Below are positions 39,901-49,300 of a DNA stretch of 64,000 nt, piece after piece. A program made the position numbers and the translations under genes. The notes under the pieces are model-generated. The model was not told the origin of the DNA. It searched no databases and worked only from the letters and a program-made list of their open reading frames with translations. Position 1 is the first letter of the stretch. The number at the start of each line of letters is the position of its first letter. Source of the stretch: Parus major (Eukaryota; Chordata; Aves; Passeriformes; Paridae); NCBI RefSeq assembly GCF_001522545.3, contig NC_031792.1, positions 1,695,500 through 1,759,499 on the forward strand, in the 5' to 3' direction.

Positions 39901-41295
39901 CTCCCTGATGTCTCAGTGGTTAACAGGACCCGAAAATCACATTTTTCATTTAACATTTTAACAACTGCAATATTAATACAGGCTGCAATTTGTGTCCAAC
40001 CATTCCAATGTCATGACAAACCCATGATTGTTTCTGAGAGAAAAAAAACAAGCAGCTGCCTCAATGAGCCTCTTGCAGACTAAAAATACCTCGCCTTGTG
40101 CATTTGTTTATCAGCTTTTTCTCATTTACAACCGTTACCAGTCATACCTGACCAGACAGGGCACAGATTTCTACACGGTCTGGTGGCACCAGAGCTTCTG
40201 CAGCACCTTTCATCCATGCCTGGCTTCACAGCCAGCTCTGTCCTTCCTGTGCAAATCCTGTCTCTGGAGCCAATCCATGCTTGACCTCGGGAATTTCTGC
40301 ATCTTCCTGGCTCTTGGAAGTGTTGGAAAAGGGGGCAGTGAGGATGTGTGGAGCACAAATGTGTGGTGGGCATGATGTGTTTGGTGCCTATAATGCAGTT
40401 TAATGTTTCCCAGTTAAATATCTCCATGGCTGTTACAGCCTTCTCTTTTCCCAGTAGCTCCCCAGCTCTCTGGTGTGTGATTTAGGGGGTGATTTCAGAG
40501 CAGTTTTAAGGGGGATTTCAGAGCAATCCTACATCAGGCTATGATTTAGGGGGGATTTCAGCAACCAGGGAAAGTTTCTGCTTCAGGGCTATTTATCACC
40601 TACACCCAAAGCATCAAAGCCCCCCCAGTTTGGGGTGCTCTAGCAAATCAGAAATATCTGAATCCACAAACCTTCTGCCTGGGAAAAACAGAGCAGAGAT
40701 CCTCCCTCACCTCCTGATGACAAATCCCACGAGGATTCTCCTCTCATTTCACGTCTCCATTTCTAGGATGATTCTGGGGAGATGGCACAGCTCACCAGGA
40801 GATTTATCTGTGTTTTTTACTCCTTTTTTTTCCCCTTCCCCCTGCTTTAGGCCCATGGCAACACAGCCCTGCACATGGCAGCTGCTTTGCCTGGTGACAA
40901 GAACCAGAAGGAAATCATCCAGCTGCTCCTGGAGCACGGGGCAGACCCCAGCATCAGGAATTTGGACAATGACCAGCCAATCCACATGGCCCGTCCTGGA
41001 AAAGCTGGGGAACAGGTATGGCATCCACCCTGCTGCTCTCCCCTAACGCACCTGCACGCTCCAGGGGTGGCTGGGTTTGATGCTTGCAGGTATAAAAATA
41101 TTCCTGATATATTTGGATTTTTATTTAGTTGCATGTGGACACGTAAATAGTTGTGTGTGTGTGTCTGTGAGTGTTTTTGGGTGGCTCAGATGGCGCCTCT
41201 TGAAATTCCACGTTTTTTGGCAGGCCAGGCATTTGCTGAAGAAAGGGAAAGTCACACCTGCATCCAACTCCTGCCGCAGAAATGCCAGATCCTGA
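21106..41295 (+). CDS. POU2AF1: Predicted long POU2AF1-ankyrin isoform (518 aa, NFKBIZ-like architecture)
   Basis: Exons 1-4 of POU2AF1, exon 5 cut at 30886, then seven ankyrin exons total 1557 bases, 519 codons with the stop and no internal stop. Residues 1-243 carry the OCA domain (about 16-36) and the Pro/Ser-rich activation region. Thr244 is made across the junction. Residues 245-518 hold about seven ankyrin repeats. The junction reads EDEDNDT-ILHIYAAKG, to be compared with DADGDT-FLHIAVAQG in NFKBIZ and DEEGDT-LLHLFAARG in NFKBID (recalled). If made, the protein could bind POU2F factors through the OCA peptide and NF-kappa-B p50 through the ankyrins, as reported for NFKBIZ. Exon phases and homology are visible; transcription of this isoform is inferred. 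Confidence 0.72.
21122..28510 (+). other. POU2AF1: POU2AF1 intron 1
   Basis: A 7.4-kb GT-AG intron ending in 'tttttctcag'. Apart from a probable CR1 3' end near 23.2 kb, I see no further exon, RNA gene or tandem array in it. Intron length and position, directly before the OCA exon, match the other OCA genes. Confidence 0.75.
23231..23315 (+). mobile_element. Short CR1-like 3' end
   Basis: The text 'tgggtttgacgatctcatc...aaggtcttttccagcctagtt' resembles the sense-strand 3' end of avian CR1 elements just before the 8-bp terminal repeats. It is short and degenerate, so the call is tentative. Confidence 0.5.
28511..28638 (+). CDS. POU2AF1: POU2AF1 exon 2 (OCA domain)
   Basis: 128 bases, entered in phase 1 and left in phase 0, between 'tctcag' and 'gtaggg'. 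It encodes residues 7-48, including the OCA peptide QGVRVKEPVKELL and the basic run KRKRG. Confidence 0.97.
29272..29314 (+). CDS. POU2AF1: POU2AF1 exon 3
   Basis: A 43-base exon between 'cttgcag' and 'gtaatg', phase 0 to 1. It encodes VSLPHQPVPSYSPM plus one base. The human counterpart also reads V-x-L-P-H-Q-P. Confidence 0.93.
29394..29665 (+). CDS. POU2AF1: POU2AF1 exon 4
   Basis: 272 bases between 'attccag' and 'gtaagt', phase 1 to 0. It encodes residues 64-153, with the conserved segments SLQPLAQWSPY, EYVSHEAGSCPY, ADMYVQPVCPSYT and SSVLTYTSQPLITN. Confidence 0.95.
30615..30926 (+). CDS. POU2AF1: POU2AF1 terminal exon 5 (short form)
   Basis: It follows 'cctccccag' in phase 0 and encodes residues 154-256. 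Conserved parts are LTYFPWAQPLS, STLQYP, PISIPEP and KLLLEDEDND, ending T-Y-V-L-S-R-A-L-S-V-E-G-L-stop. The bases from 30887 onward can instead be intron (see the donor entry), so the last 12 residues are optional. Confidence 0.95.
   Translation, partial: PRSTTPAVVPPLEVTEQQPPLTYFPWAQPLSALPASTLQYPAASSSLPGPQLVPVPISIPEPAPQELEDARRAIGALPIEKLLLEDEDNDTYVLSRALSVEGL
30883..30893 (+). promoter_or_regulatory. POU2AF1: Internal splice donor in last POU2AF1 coding exon
   Basis: The sequence atac^gtacgtg puts a GT donor after base 30886. Positions +1 to +6 read GTACGT, with G at +5 and T at +6; -1 is C, which is weaker than consensus. The cut leaves two bases (AC) of a Thr codon, exactly the phase needed by the acceptor at 33846. 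A second GT four bases on would shift the frame. Confidence 0.75.
31473..31478 (+). terminator. POU2AF1: Possible proximal poly(A) signal (AATAAA)
   Basis: A perfect AATAAA about 0.55 kb after the POU2AF1 stop codon. It lies within the region that is intron for the long form. Confidence 0.4.
32741..32746 (+). terminator. POU2AF1: Likely POU2AF1 short-form poly(A) signal (AATAAA)
   Basis: A perfect AATAAA after a T-rich stretch, 1.8 kb past the stop. It would define the end of the short transcript and lies upstream of the first ankyrin exon, so its use would exclude the ankyrin exons. Confidence 0.6.
33846..33951 (+). CDS. Ankyrin exon A (first repeat)
   Basis: 106 bases between 'tgtcttag' and 'gtaaaa', phase 2 to 0. 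It encodes (T)ILHIYAAKGLRAHTLAAAER and then the LRRLDAKEHRGK linker, which is diagnostic of NFKBID/NFKBIZ-type proteins. Confidence 0.9.
33846..41295 (+). CDS. Nuclear I-kappa-B-type ankyrin module, probable 3' part of a long POU2AF1 product
   Basis: Seven exons (33846-33951, 35017-35163, 37178-37229, 37706-37872, 38209-38325, 40851-41015, 41224-41295) join with consistent phases into about 275 codons of ankyrin repeats. Landmarks are TILHIYAAKGLR, RLDAKEHRGKTPLLVAV, AGADVNAVDNKGQSALHLAA, DLEMKDFEGHTPLHCAVLAH, SNKTVLHYTVQDGN, AHGNTALHMAAALPGDKNQ and NLDNDQPIHMARPGKAGEQ. These match NFKBID and NFKBIZ block for block, including the HTPLHCAV/KSNKTVLH/AHGNTALHMAAALP order. Such nuclear I-kappa-Bs bind NF-kappa-B p50/p52 on DNA and modulate transcription. 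No N-terminal signal-response domain (DSGxxS) is encoded. The first exon starts inside a codon (phase 2), so an upstream coding exon is required; POU2AF1 exon 5 supplies it in frame. An unseen separate first exon remains possible. Confidence 0.88.
35017..35163 (+). CDS. Ankyrin exon B (repeats 2-3)
   Basis: 147 bases between 'gttgcag' and 'gtagga', phase 0 to 0. It encodes TPLLVAVTARHAAIVHDLI, then AGADVNAVDNKGQSALHLAA and TYGYAQVLQ, giving two canonical TPLxxA/ALHLAA helices. Confidence 0.95.
36161..36200 (+). repeat. (TTTTG)n microsatellite
   Basis: About eight TTTTG units in the intron between ankyrin exons B and C. Confidence 0.9.
37178..37229 (+). CDS. Ankyrin exon C
   Basis: A short 52-base exon between 'cctccag' and 'gtaaat', phase 0 to 1. 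It encodes VILSLGFPLDLEMKDFE, close to the 'VDLEARDFEG' region of NFKBID. Confidence 0.92.
37510..37620 (+). repeat. 12-bp TTGAATAAATGA/TTGAATGACTGA tandem repeat
   Basis: About nine copies of a 12-bp unit built on the tetramers TGAA, TGAT and TGAC, in the intron 85 bases before ankyrin exon D. Its length is divisible by three, so it stays open on the minus strand (SIIYSISHS-like), which is not a real protein. Confidence 0.9.
37706..37872 (+). CDS. Ankyrin exon D (repeat 4 with long insert)
   Basis: 167 bases between 'tttccag' and 'gtgagg', phase 1 to 0. It encodes (G)HTPLHCAVLAHNTLLRDQG, a polar Glu/Gln-rich insert (EEQHRELQQQSRELES) and CIHLLVQTGASIYSR. The insert sits where NFKBIZ and NFKBID also carry a variable loop. 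Confidence 0.94.
38209..38325 (+). CDS. Ankyrin exon E (repeat 5)
   Basis: 117 bases between 'ttaaatag' and 'gtaatt', phase 0 to 0. It encodes DVKSNKTVLHYTVQDGN, ISLLRYFLELNAF and KSKDFVNNK. Confidence 0.94.
38326..40850 (+). other. Intron between ankyrin exons E and F
   Basis: A 2.5-kb GT-AG intron ending in the strong tract 'tttttttccccttccccctgctttag'. No other feature was recognised in it. Confidence 0.7.
40851..41015 (+). CDS. Ankyrin exon F (repeats 6-7)
   Basis: 165 bases between 'gctttag' and 'gtatgg', phase 0 to 0. It encodes AHGNTALHMAAALPGDKNQ, KEIIQLLLEHGADPSIRNL and DNDQPIHMARPGKAGEQ, nearly the same wording as human NFKBID. Confidence 0.95.
41224..41295 (+). CDS. Ankyrin exon G (C-terminus and stop)
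   Basis: 72 bases after 'tttggcag', phase 0. It encodes ARHLLKKGKVTPASNSC, RRNARS and a TGA stop at 41293-41295. The family C-termini also end shortly after a basic LLK(K/R)xK segment. Confidence 0.85.
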   Translation, partial: ARHLLKKGKVTPASNSCRRNARS

Positions 41296-41505
41296 CTTCA
41301 CTGCAATTCATGGAACGGCTTCAACTCCAGCTTCTGCCTTCTATAAAAACTGTGAGGGTGGTTCTGCAGCACATCCCTGCTCCTCCAGGCTTAAACCAGG
41401 CTGGGCTGAGAGCGTTTCTCAACCTGTGGCCACGAACAGCATGCCAGACAGCAGAAGATGAGCTTTCAAATGGTTGAAAACTCAATTTTGGTAACAGAGA
41501 ATGTG

Positions 41506-41511
41506 AATAAA
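41506..41511 (+). terminator. Likely poly(A) signal of the ankyrin-containing transcript
   Basis: A perfect AATAAA 211 bases after the ankyrin stop codon, giving a short 3' UTR. Confidence 0.6.
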
Positions 41512-41529
41512 CCTCCAGCAAGGAGGTGA

Positions 41530-44500
41530 GCAAATCAAATGGCTGCTACATAAATAAGTAAATATTCCAAGTAAGTTCAAAGCACAGCCAAGCTTTGATT
41601 TGGTAGCAGCTGAAACCCTTGGAGGTGACAGAGCACAAGGTGACAGTTTGGCTACAAAAGGTTGAGAAATGCTGCTCTGAGGCATCCCCAAACTGTGCCT
41701 CTGGCTGGAGCCTGTACAGAGGGACTGCTGCAAATGCTGCAGCCTCTGTGACATGCAGCAACCACTGACCCTGCTGCCCTGGGAATGCAGGATCCTGAGG
41801 GGAAGCCTGGATGGAGAACTTGAGTCAGTCCTGGCTGGATTTCACCTGAGGGAATGGACATCCAAACCCAAGAGCCCCACGGGAGGGTCCTGCAAGCTGG
41901 AACTGCCCATTCTCAGCACTTTGGGAGGGCTCTGGAGCAGCTCCCCATGGCAATTATCCCCATGTCACCCCAGCCCAAGAGAAGAACCAGGTGCTGTAAG
42001 AACAAGGACATGGGGCAGTTTTGTGTGGCTCCTGAGGGGACACCTCCAATGCAATCCGAGTCTCCAGCTCTGGTGGCACAGAGCAGCTCTGGAAGCCCCT
42101 CAGGTGTGGAGCTGGGCCCTCACCTGTGTGGCAGACAGAGAATTCCTTTGGGGCTCCGACAGTTTTTCGGGCAGCAAAGCCCCGTTGGTCTGCACAGCGT
42201 GGTCAGGGTGCAAGGGCTGAGTGCTCTCCTACTGCCGTTCCCACCTGAGAGGGGTTTAACAGGTTCTTTTTAGCGTTTCTGTGAAATGATTTGTGAATTG
42301 CTGTGCAATCAGTGACTCTGCCAGGGCAGGGACTGCAGGTCGGTGCCTGGAGGGATTCAAGGCCATGTTTTTCCTGTCCTCAGGGCTCACTCTGAGATGT
42401 ATTTTGATGGTTTCTCAGAGTGCCCCGGTGCTGTTCTCCAGCAGGATGAGCAGAGAGATGGAGGGCAGAGCTCTTAAATCACTGCAGCCACTTCCTTGAG
42501 CACCCACTGGCTGCCTCAGTGGGATTTCCTGAGGCACTCACAGGCCTGGAGTGTTTAAACAACTGACAGGAACAAAAACTCTTAAGAAATGCAGAGATCT
42601 CGATTTTCCAGCCCTCCTCTCTGCTGTTGGGCCATTGCCTCTCACTCAATCCTGCTGACAGAGAAGCAGACGTGTATTTGCATGTGTTTGCATAAATTTT
42701 CATGCATCTGAGCACAGGCCAGTAAAAGGCTGTGCTGTCTCACTTGGAAAGATGCTTACAAGGAGGCCTGAATGGAGTGAGAACTGTATCAGTGAGTTAG
42801 TACCGAGTGTCAGGCAAAATGATGGATAAAATATCTACTTCTGGAACCTGCCAGCAGCAGAACTGTCACGCTGTGAGCAGCACGTGGCACGTGAAAATGT
42901 AAAAAGCTTTTCGCCATCTAGAAATGTCTGTGAGGTGCCTGAAGTCCTTCGGCAGCACGTGGAAAAAAAAAAAATACAGGAGCTTTCTTTCCTGGAGTGG
43001 CTTTTTCTCTTTATTATGTCATCTGTTGGGTGTTTCATACACAGCAGTGTCTGGGAGTCTGGAATCATCACCATCTCCAGATTATCAGGGAAAAGATCCT
43101 TTTAGGGGAGGAATGTGGCTCCATTAAAGCCTCAGGCTGGCAGCTGGGAGCTGATGGATGAGGTTTGCAGTGGGAAAAGCCCGTGACAGCCCCGGGATTC
43201 CTTCTGTCTGTGCTCAGCTTCCCAAAGCTCAGCCAGCAGAGGCCTGCTCTGAAAGCAGCCACAATCCACAAGCTGCTCCTGTTGGCTTTGGACTGGAGCC
43301 ACCAGACTGTTGGAAGCTGCTGCTTCCCCCTGTGTGTAAAACAATTTCCCTTTTCCCTTTCCCAATTCCTGACCTGGCTGTGAAGAAAATCACTTCTAAA
43401 GCTCAAACCTATCCTGAGTGTCTTCTCTGCTGGGGTGAATTTCACAGATTTAAGCAGTTCACAGCTCACCCCTCAATTTTTTATTGCTCTTTCAGGGGCA
43501 ATGTAACTTCTCTAAGCTCAGCATTGCTGGCAGTGTGTGATATCCCTTTATTTGCACAGTTTATCTCTTCCTACCTGTGGCTTTGGATAAGTTGCTAATA
43601 ACAAAGGCTCGTTATCACCAAACAAACGTTCTGAAGTGGCACCATAAAAAAGCTGTCAGTCGGTTGGCAAGGGAAACTTTTAGATCAAATTCTCTGGAAG
43701 AAAAGCTGAAAATAAGAACCTTTTCTTTTCTCTGTGACTGTGGGTGACTTCTGGAGTTATTCATGGCGTTGTCAGCACGAGATGATCCTCGGGTTTGTGT
43801 TCATAAAGGCAGTCAGGGCTTCACCTGGCAGGGACAGCCTTTCAGTAGAGCCAGCTCTCTTTTAGGTATTTCCTTTAACTCCTTTTTATTTTTGGGAGGG
43901 ATAAAGGAGGGAAATAATACATTTCTCACAGCCAGAAAACACACAATCAACCTTTGAATGGCTCCTCTGTTGTTTTTTTTTTTTTTTCCCTTTCTTGTGT
44001 CAACAAGGCCTTGTGTCAACATGCAGCAAGCTTTTACTTGTCCTGAGTGTGTCCCTTGGGGCTGTTGACAGGGAGGTGGGGACAGCATCTCGAACATGTT
44101 TCCAGTCTGGCACGGGGGCATTGCAAAACCACTGGAGAAGGAGCAGCAGGGAAAGAGGAAGAGGCTGCAAGGGATGGAAACGGCGCTGCTTATGTGATGG
44201 AAGCTGACAAAACCTGGAGGTTTTGGGGTGTAGGAACATTTTTCTGGAAATATCTTTGTGTCCTCCACTGAGGAGGGTTTTTTTTTCGCCTGGATCAGGG
44301 CATCAAGGATGGGATTTGGGGTGGTTTCAGTGCTGAGACTGCTATGTGGCTGTGCCCTGCAGTGGGATCAGGGATGGGCACAACCACAGCCCTTGCACAG
44401 AGCAGTGCTGGGGAGGAACCACACCACAGTCTATTGATAAGTGTGCAATCTGCCAATAACCTATCAGAATTACACATCCACCTCATCTGGAGGTCAGAGA

Positions 44501-45760
44501 TATCTTGTCAGACTCCAGCACTTGCCCTCCTTGCTGTGCACGCTTAGGCTGCTGCATTAAGACGTGCTAATGAGTGCTCTTAAACCCTTATTTACCATTT
44601 TATGGTGCCCTTTTACTCCCTGACAGCATCTCCCTGGCTCTGCTAATCTCAGGCCAACCCTGCCAGACCATGGGGAGGATGTGGGCACCCCATTTCCTCT
44701 AGAAGCCTCAAATTTCTTGCCTCAGCCTTATCTCCTGGCTCTTTCTGGTTGCTGATAAGGGGCTTTGACGTGTGCCTCGAGGTGTGCAGGCAGCAGCAGC
44801 TGGCACTGGGTGAGCTCTGGGGCAGAATTTCAGCCTTTCAGTGCCCCAAAAATCTCACTCAGGGGATGAAGCAGCTGCCAGCACTACTAAAATTAAACTT
44901 GGTGGGGTGTCCCTGCACTGGGGTGCACACCTTTAACTGCTGTAAAGTTACAGCTCTTTATAATTTATATAATAACATATATATTTTTTGCTGTGACCTC
45001 ATGGATTTATCACTTGGGTCAATGCTGAGATTAATCAGGGGAGAAGGGGAGGTATTATTTGAAGATGACAAAATATTTTTAAAGCATGTGTTGGAATTTA
45101 ATATGGAGAGATGCTTCTTTCTTTCCAGTCAGAGTGCTCAGCTGAGAAACTGAGTCTGCCTCACCAAGAGAAGGCAAAATCTTAGGAAGGTCTGGGCTTA
45201 TGCAAGAAACAGGAAATCCTCAGGTATTACAATTTCCCTATTATCTACTTTTTAAAAAAAATAAATCATTTAGCTCCTGTTCAGCTGATTATGCTGAAAA
45301 CCTTTTATCAACAGCCCAAACTCGACCAAGGGCTGCCAAACTACATCAGCCTCTTGGTGAAATTCTGTCTCCACAGAGAAGCTGGTGCTGAGCAGCAGCC
45401 ACAGAAGTTTGGCTCTGGGTTTTACCTCTGAGGGGCTGTGGGCTAAAGCCTGGGCTGGTGTGGCAAACAGCAGCTTTCCTTCTCTGCCAGAGCCACTGGG
45501 AAATGTCACCAGGGCAGCCAGAGGTGGGGAGCTGCAGATCCAGCTCAGAGCTGGTGCTCAGAGTGCACACACTCTGGGAAAAGCTGGATTAAAAATGGGC
45601 TTTGTATCTGCTGGAAAGGGTAAGCAAGACCTTTCTTGAATAGAAAGGCTGCTCAAAATCTCATCCTCACCTCTGTGAGAGCAGGGGAAGCAGCCTGGAT
45701 CAACAGCAGGAGAGAAAAGCACTCTTTAACACATGAAAAATGAGCAGGCTTCAGCATTTG
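41530..45760. other. Convergent intergenic region, no gene recognised
   Basis: This stretch lies between the 3' ends of the plus-strand ankyrin exons and the minus-strand POU2AF3. Visible items are a T16 run at 43972-43987 and an octamer at 42676-42683. Open frames of up to 155 codons here lack homology and splice context. Confidence 0.55.
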
Positions 45761-45770
45761 CACCAAGTGA

Positions 45771-45776
45771 TTTATT
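45771..45776 (-). terminator. POU2AF3: Likely POU2AF3 poly(A) signal (AATAAA on minus strand)
   Basis: TTTATT on the plus strand, about 290 bases beyond the POU2AF3 stop. Another copy lies at 45829-45834. Either would end a short 3' UTR. Confidence 0.55.
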
Positions 45777-46060
45777 CGTATCAAAAAGAGCTGGTCTAAT
45801 GACAAGTGTTTGATAAGGCAGCTTCAGATTTATTTAAAAAAAAGCAACAATGAAAATAAAAACAGGGAAAAAACCCCACCAAACCACCACAACAACAACA
45901 AAACACCCCTGACCCGAGATTAATGTAGTGACAGCATCGTGTAAAAAAACATGTAAGTAGTGAAGAATAAACTGGACTCTGTTAGGCAGCAGAACTTTGC
46001 ATAGTTCATGGGCAATTTAATCTGCTTTGGATAGAGTGGATGTGTGAAACCACAGTCCCA

Positions 46061-46393
46061 TTAGCTGTAGCAAATGTCACAGCTCCTGTCCCTCCTGAGG
46101 AAGTCCTCGGCCAGGGCTGGCAGGAATTCCAGGCAGTCCGTGCTGGGGCAGGGGAAGCAGTGCTGGCCCCTGCTGTCCATGGTCTGGGGGCCGCAGGCTG
46201 TGCAGCAGCAGGCTGGGCTGGGGAAGGGGCAGGGGGGGTGGCAGGGCCACTCCTCCACGGGACAGCTGTAGGGTTTGGTGTCCAGAGCTGAGGGTGGGCT
46301 GGGGGGCAGCGGGGTCAGGGGGGAGAGCTGAGGGGGAGAGCAGCTGGAGTTCCATGGGCTGGGCAGGTCGGCTGAGCTGGGAGAGCTGGCAGC
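46061..46393 (-). CDS. POU2AF3: POU2AF3 terminal exon 5
   Basis: It follows 'aactccag' in phase 0 and encodes residues 131-240: AASSPSSADLPSPWNSS, then Pro-rich SPLTPLPPSPPSALDTK, a Cys-rich run and SCDICYS before TAA. Confidence 0.95.
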   Translation of the reverse strand, partial: AASSPSSADLPSPWNSSCSPPQLSPLTPLPPSPPSALDTKPYSCPVEEWPCHPPCPFPSPACCCTACGPQTMDSRGQHCFPCPSTDCLEFLPALAEDFLRRDRSCDICYS

Positions 46394-49300
46394 CTGGAGT
46401 TTGAGAGAGAGGGGAAAAGAAAAAGGGAAAAAAATGAGATTTCAGGGAAATGTGGCCAGCAGCCAGAATCTCTCAGCCTTTCTCAGAGGGGTCTGGCTGC
46501 CCAGGGAGATCTTGGAGGTCTAAACCCAAAGGCAGTTTCTGTAAGGGATCCCTACAGAAATCCCTAAATCCCTAGCAGGAACTGTGCTGCTATTTGCAGA
46601 AAATCTACAGGAACTCTAGAAGAGACATTCCCCATCCTGCAGCCCCTCCCAGTTTATTTGGGGCTCCCCATGGGAAAGCATTCAGAGCCCATGAGCATCC
46701 CAGGTTCCTAAAAGCAGCCAGATTCCCACACTGCTGCTGTTCTGCCCCAGGATGTGACTCCCTTTCCCTTTGGGGACACCTGTGGCTGCTCCCCTGGATC
46801 CCAAAGCTCACCAGGCCCTGGTTGAAGCAGAGCTGGACTGGCTGGAAGGTGTCTGGGGTGTAGTGTGAGGAGGGCTGCAGGGCACTGAAGGCTGGCTCCG
46901 AGGGTGGCTCCTGGAGGCAGGAATCTATCAGCTGCTCCAGGTACCCAGGGCTTTCCTCACAGGAAAGGCAGCTGGAAAACTGCCAGGACGGGCAGCAGCT
47001 GGGCACAGGAGGGATGGGTTCTGCTTCAAAAGGTTCTAGGAGAGAAAGGAAAGCAGCCAGCAGCAAATTAATCAGTGTCTGTCTTCACAGAGGGCAGGTG
47101 CTGCCCCAGGCCAGGTCTCAGTGCTCTCCTGTGCTCGGTAACCCTGTGAATTTAGACATTAAAACAGGCCCTTCAAGGGCAAGGTGAATTTTGTAGGAAA
47201 GCAGAAGCCAGGAGGGAATTGCTCAAAAGCACATGGATAACTCAGGGAATCCAGCCCTCCTCGGCTATAAAGATCTTTAAATGCTGGAAACCCTTCTGCT
47301 CCAGGCATTTTGGACAGGGATCCAGCTGGAAATTCCCCTCAGACTCTTGACCCTCTGTCCCCAGAAGATGCCTGGCAGTGATTTCTGCTTCCCAGCCTGG
47401 CAGATGTGCCTTTGCACAGGCTACATGTAGCTTGTGCAGCTACACCTGCAGGATAAAGGGCATAACAGGAGGATAATTTGCTTTTTCTCTCCTGCAAACA
47501 GCCAGGCAGGAGACAAACTTGTGAGCAGAACAAATGGAGCAAGCCAGGAATGATGTGGCACTGTGACCACGTCCTGTTACTGGCCAAAGGGTGAGTTCCT
47601 GGAAAGCTTACAGCAGATCTGGCTTTTCAGAATTATTATCTTTTCACACTGAGTTCAAACATGGTTTAAGCCCTGTCCACGTGAAGGGCACAGGTCTGAA
47701 GTGCACATTGCAGGGTCAAAGGTGGCAGTGTTTAGCTGGCTGTGAGGAGTGAGAAACACCCAAAATACATAAAATTATGGAGACTTTCCAGCCTGAAAAG
47801 GCTTTGGCATGTCAGCTGTGGCGTGTCTCACGTTTCTTTGTTAACATAAGCAAATGGATTCCCAGCTATCGATGAGTTAACAATTTCCTTGTCCATGCAA
47901 CGTGTGCATTCACACCTGCCCAGCCTTTCCTCTGTGCTTTGGCTGGGGATAATTGAAGGATCTGTGAGCCCAAAGTGCCCCTCCCCTCACCCCTTCCCCC
48001 TTTTCCTTGGATATTCGCAGGCAGGAGGAGGAAACTCTTGGTGGTGTTGAAAATCTGGTATTTCTCTCACTCCTATGGGCGCCGGCAGGAGAGGGGGAAG
48101 AGAACAGAACTCAGCCAGGTGCTCCAGGGCACTCTGACCCTCAGTGGCACCCACAGCCCGGGGAAGGTGATGTTATTCCCTAGGGATGAGCACCCCTTCC
48201 CGAAGGGGATGCAATTCCTTGGGAAGAATAACCTCTGGGAAGGAGTGCGCTCCTGAGCTCCTCATCTGCATCCCACGGGCTGCTTGCGGGGCTGATTGGC
48301 CACACCACGGGTGGTGCCAGCCTCAAACAAGGGCTGCGAATGCTCGGGGCTGTGGGAAAATTTGGGAATGGGGCAGGAAAGGTCGTGTGGATGGGATTTG
48401 TACCAACCTGGGTGAGGCGGAGACACAGACTCTGCAAACTGGATGCTGCTGCTGCTGCTGCCCCAGGAAACCTGAGCGAAGAGAAGGGAAAGAGAGGAGC
48501 TGTGGCACAGAGCAAGGTGAGTCGAGCAAACTCTTGAAATAAACCTTATTTCCCTCATAGCTGTGGCTGGGGAAACCTCCCCAGCACTGACAGAACATGA
48601 GATTAATGTGCATAACACCATTTTTCCAGGTGACAGCGCTGGGAAACAGAGCACCGAGCTGAAGCCCCTGAACCTGAGGGGCTCTTTTTGCTGCATTCCC
48701 GATTCTACGGAGCTGACGCTGAAACGAATGCGTGTTAATTTCGGGAGCATGAATTCCACAGTGGAGGGATTCCCAAGGAATTCGTAGGGATGGATATTAC
48801 TGAGAGTGAGTAATTAATTAAAGACCACTGCAGGTATCCCATCAGACTGGATTGATGCCGTTTGAGAGCCAGCTCTGGCGGTGCTCCTTGGAAAGGGACA
48901 GCTTCATTTTTTTAAGGAATGTTGGAAGCTGAAGCAAGACAGATCAACCAGTTCTAGGAACCTGACCTGCTGGAAGGGAGAAATCTACCCCAAAAGCAAC
49001 AGGAGTTTTGATGCTTGAGGGTAAGATTTTACTCTGCAAGTACAAATACTGTTGGATTTTTTTCCCTCCATTTTAGTTCATACAGCCCTTCCTTCATTCA
49101 AGATGCTCTCGAGTGAGCAGCTCATTTCCCTGGCAACAACTTCCTAGCACATCCCGTGCATTTAATTCCTTAAACAGTGGCTCTTCTGGGCTGAGAGTGC
49201 CTTTTTCCCCTGGTGCAGATGTGACAAGGCAGACAGAGATGGAGTCCCCAGGCTGAGCTTTTCCCAGCGCCCATCCTGCCAGCCCGAAGCCTCGGGGGTT

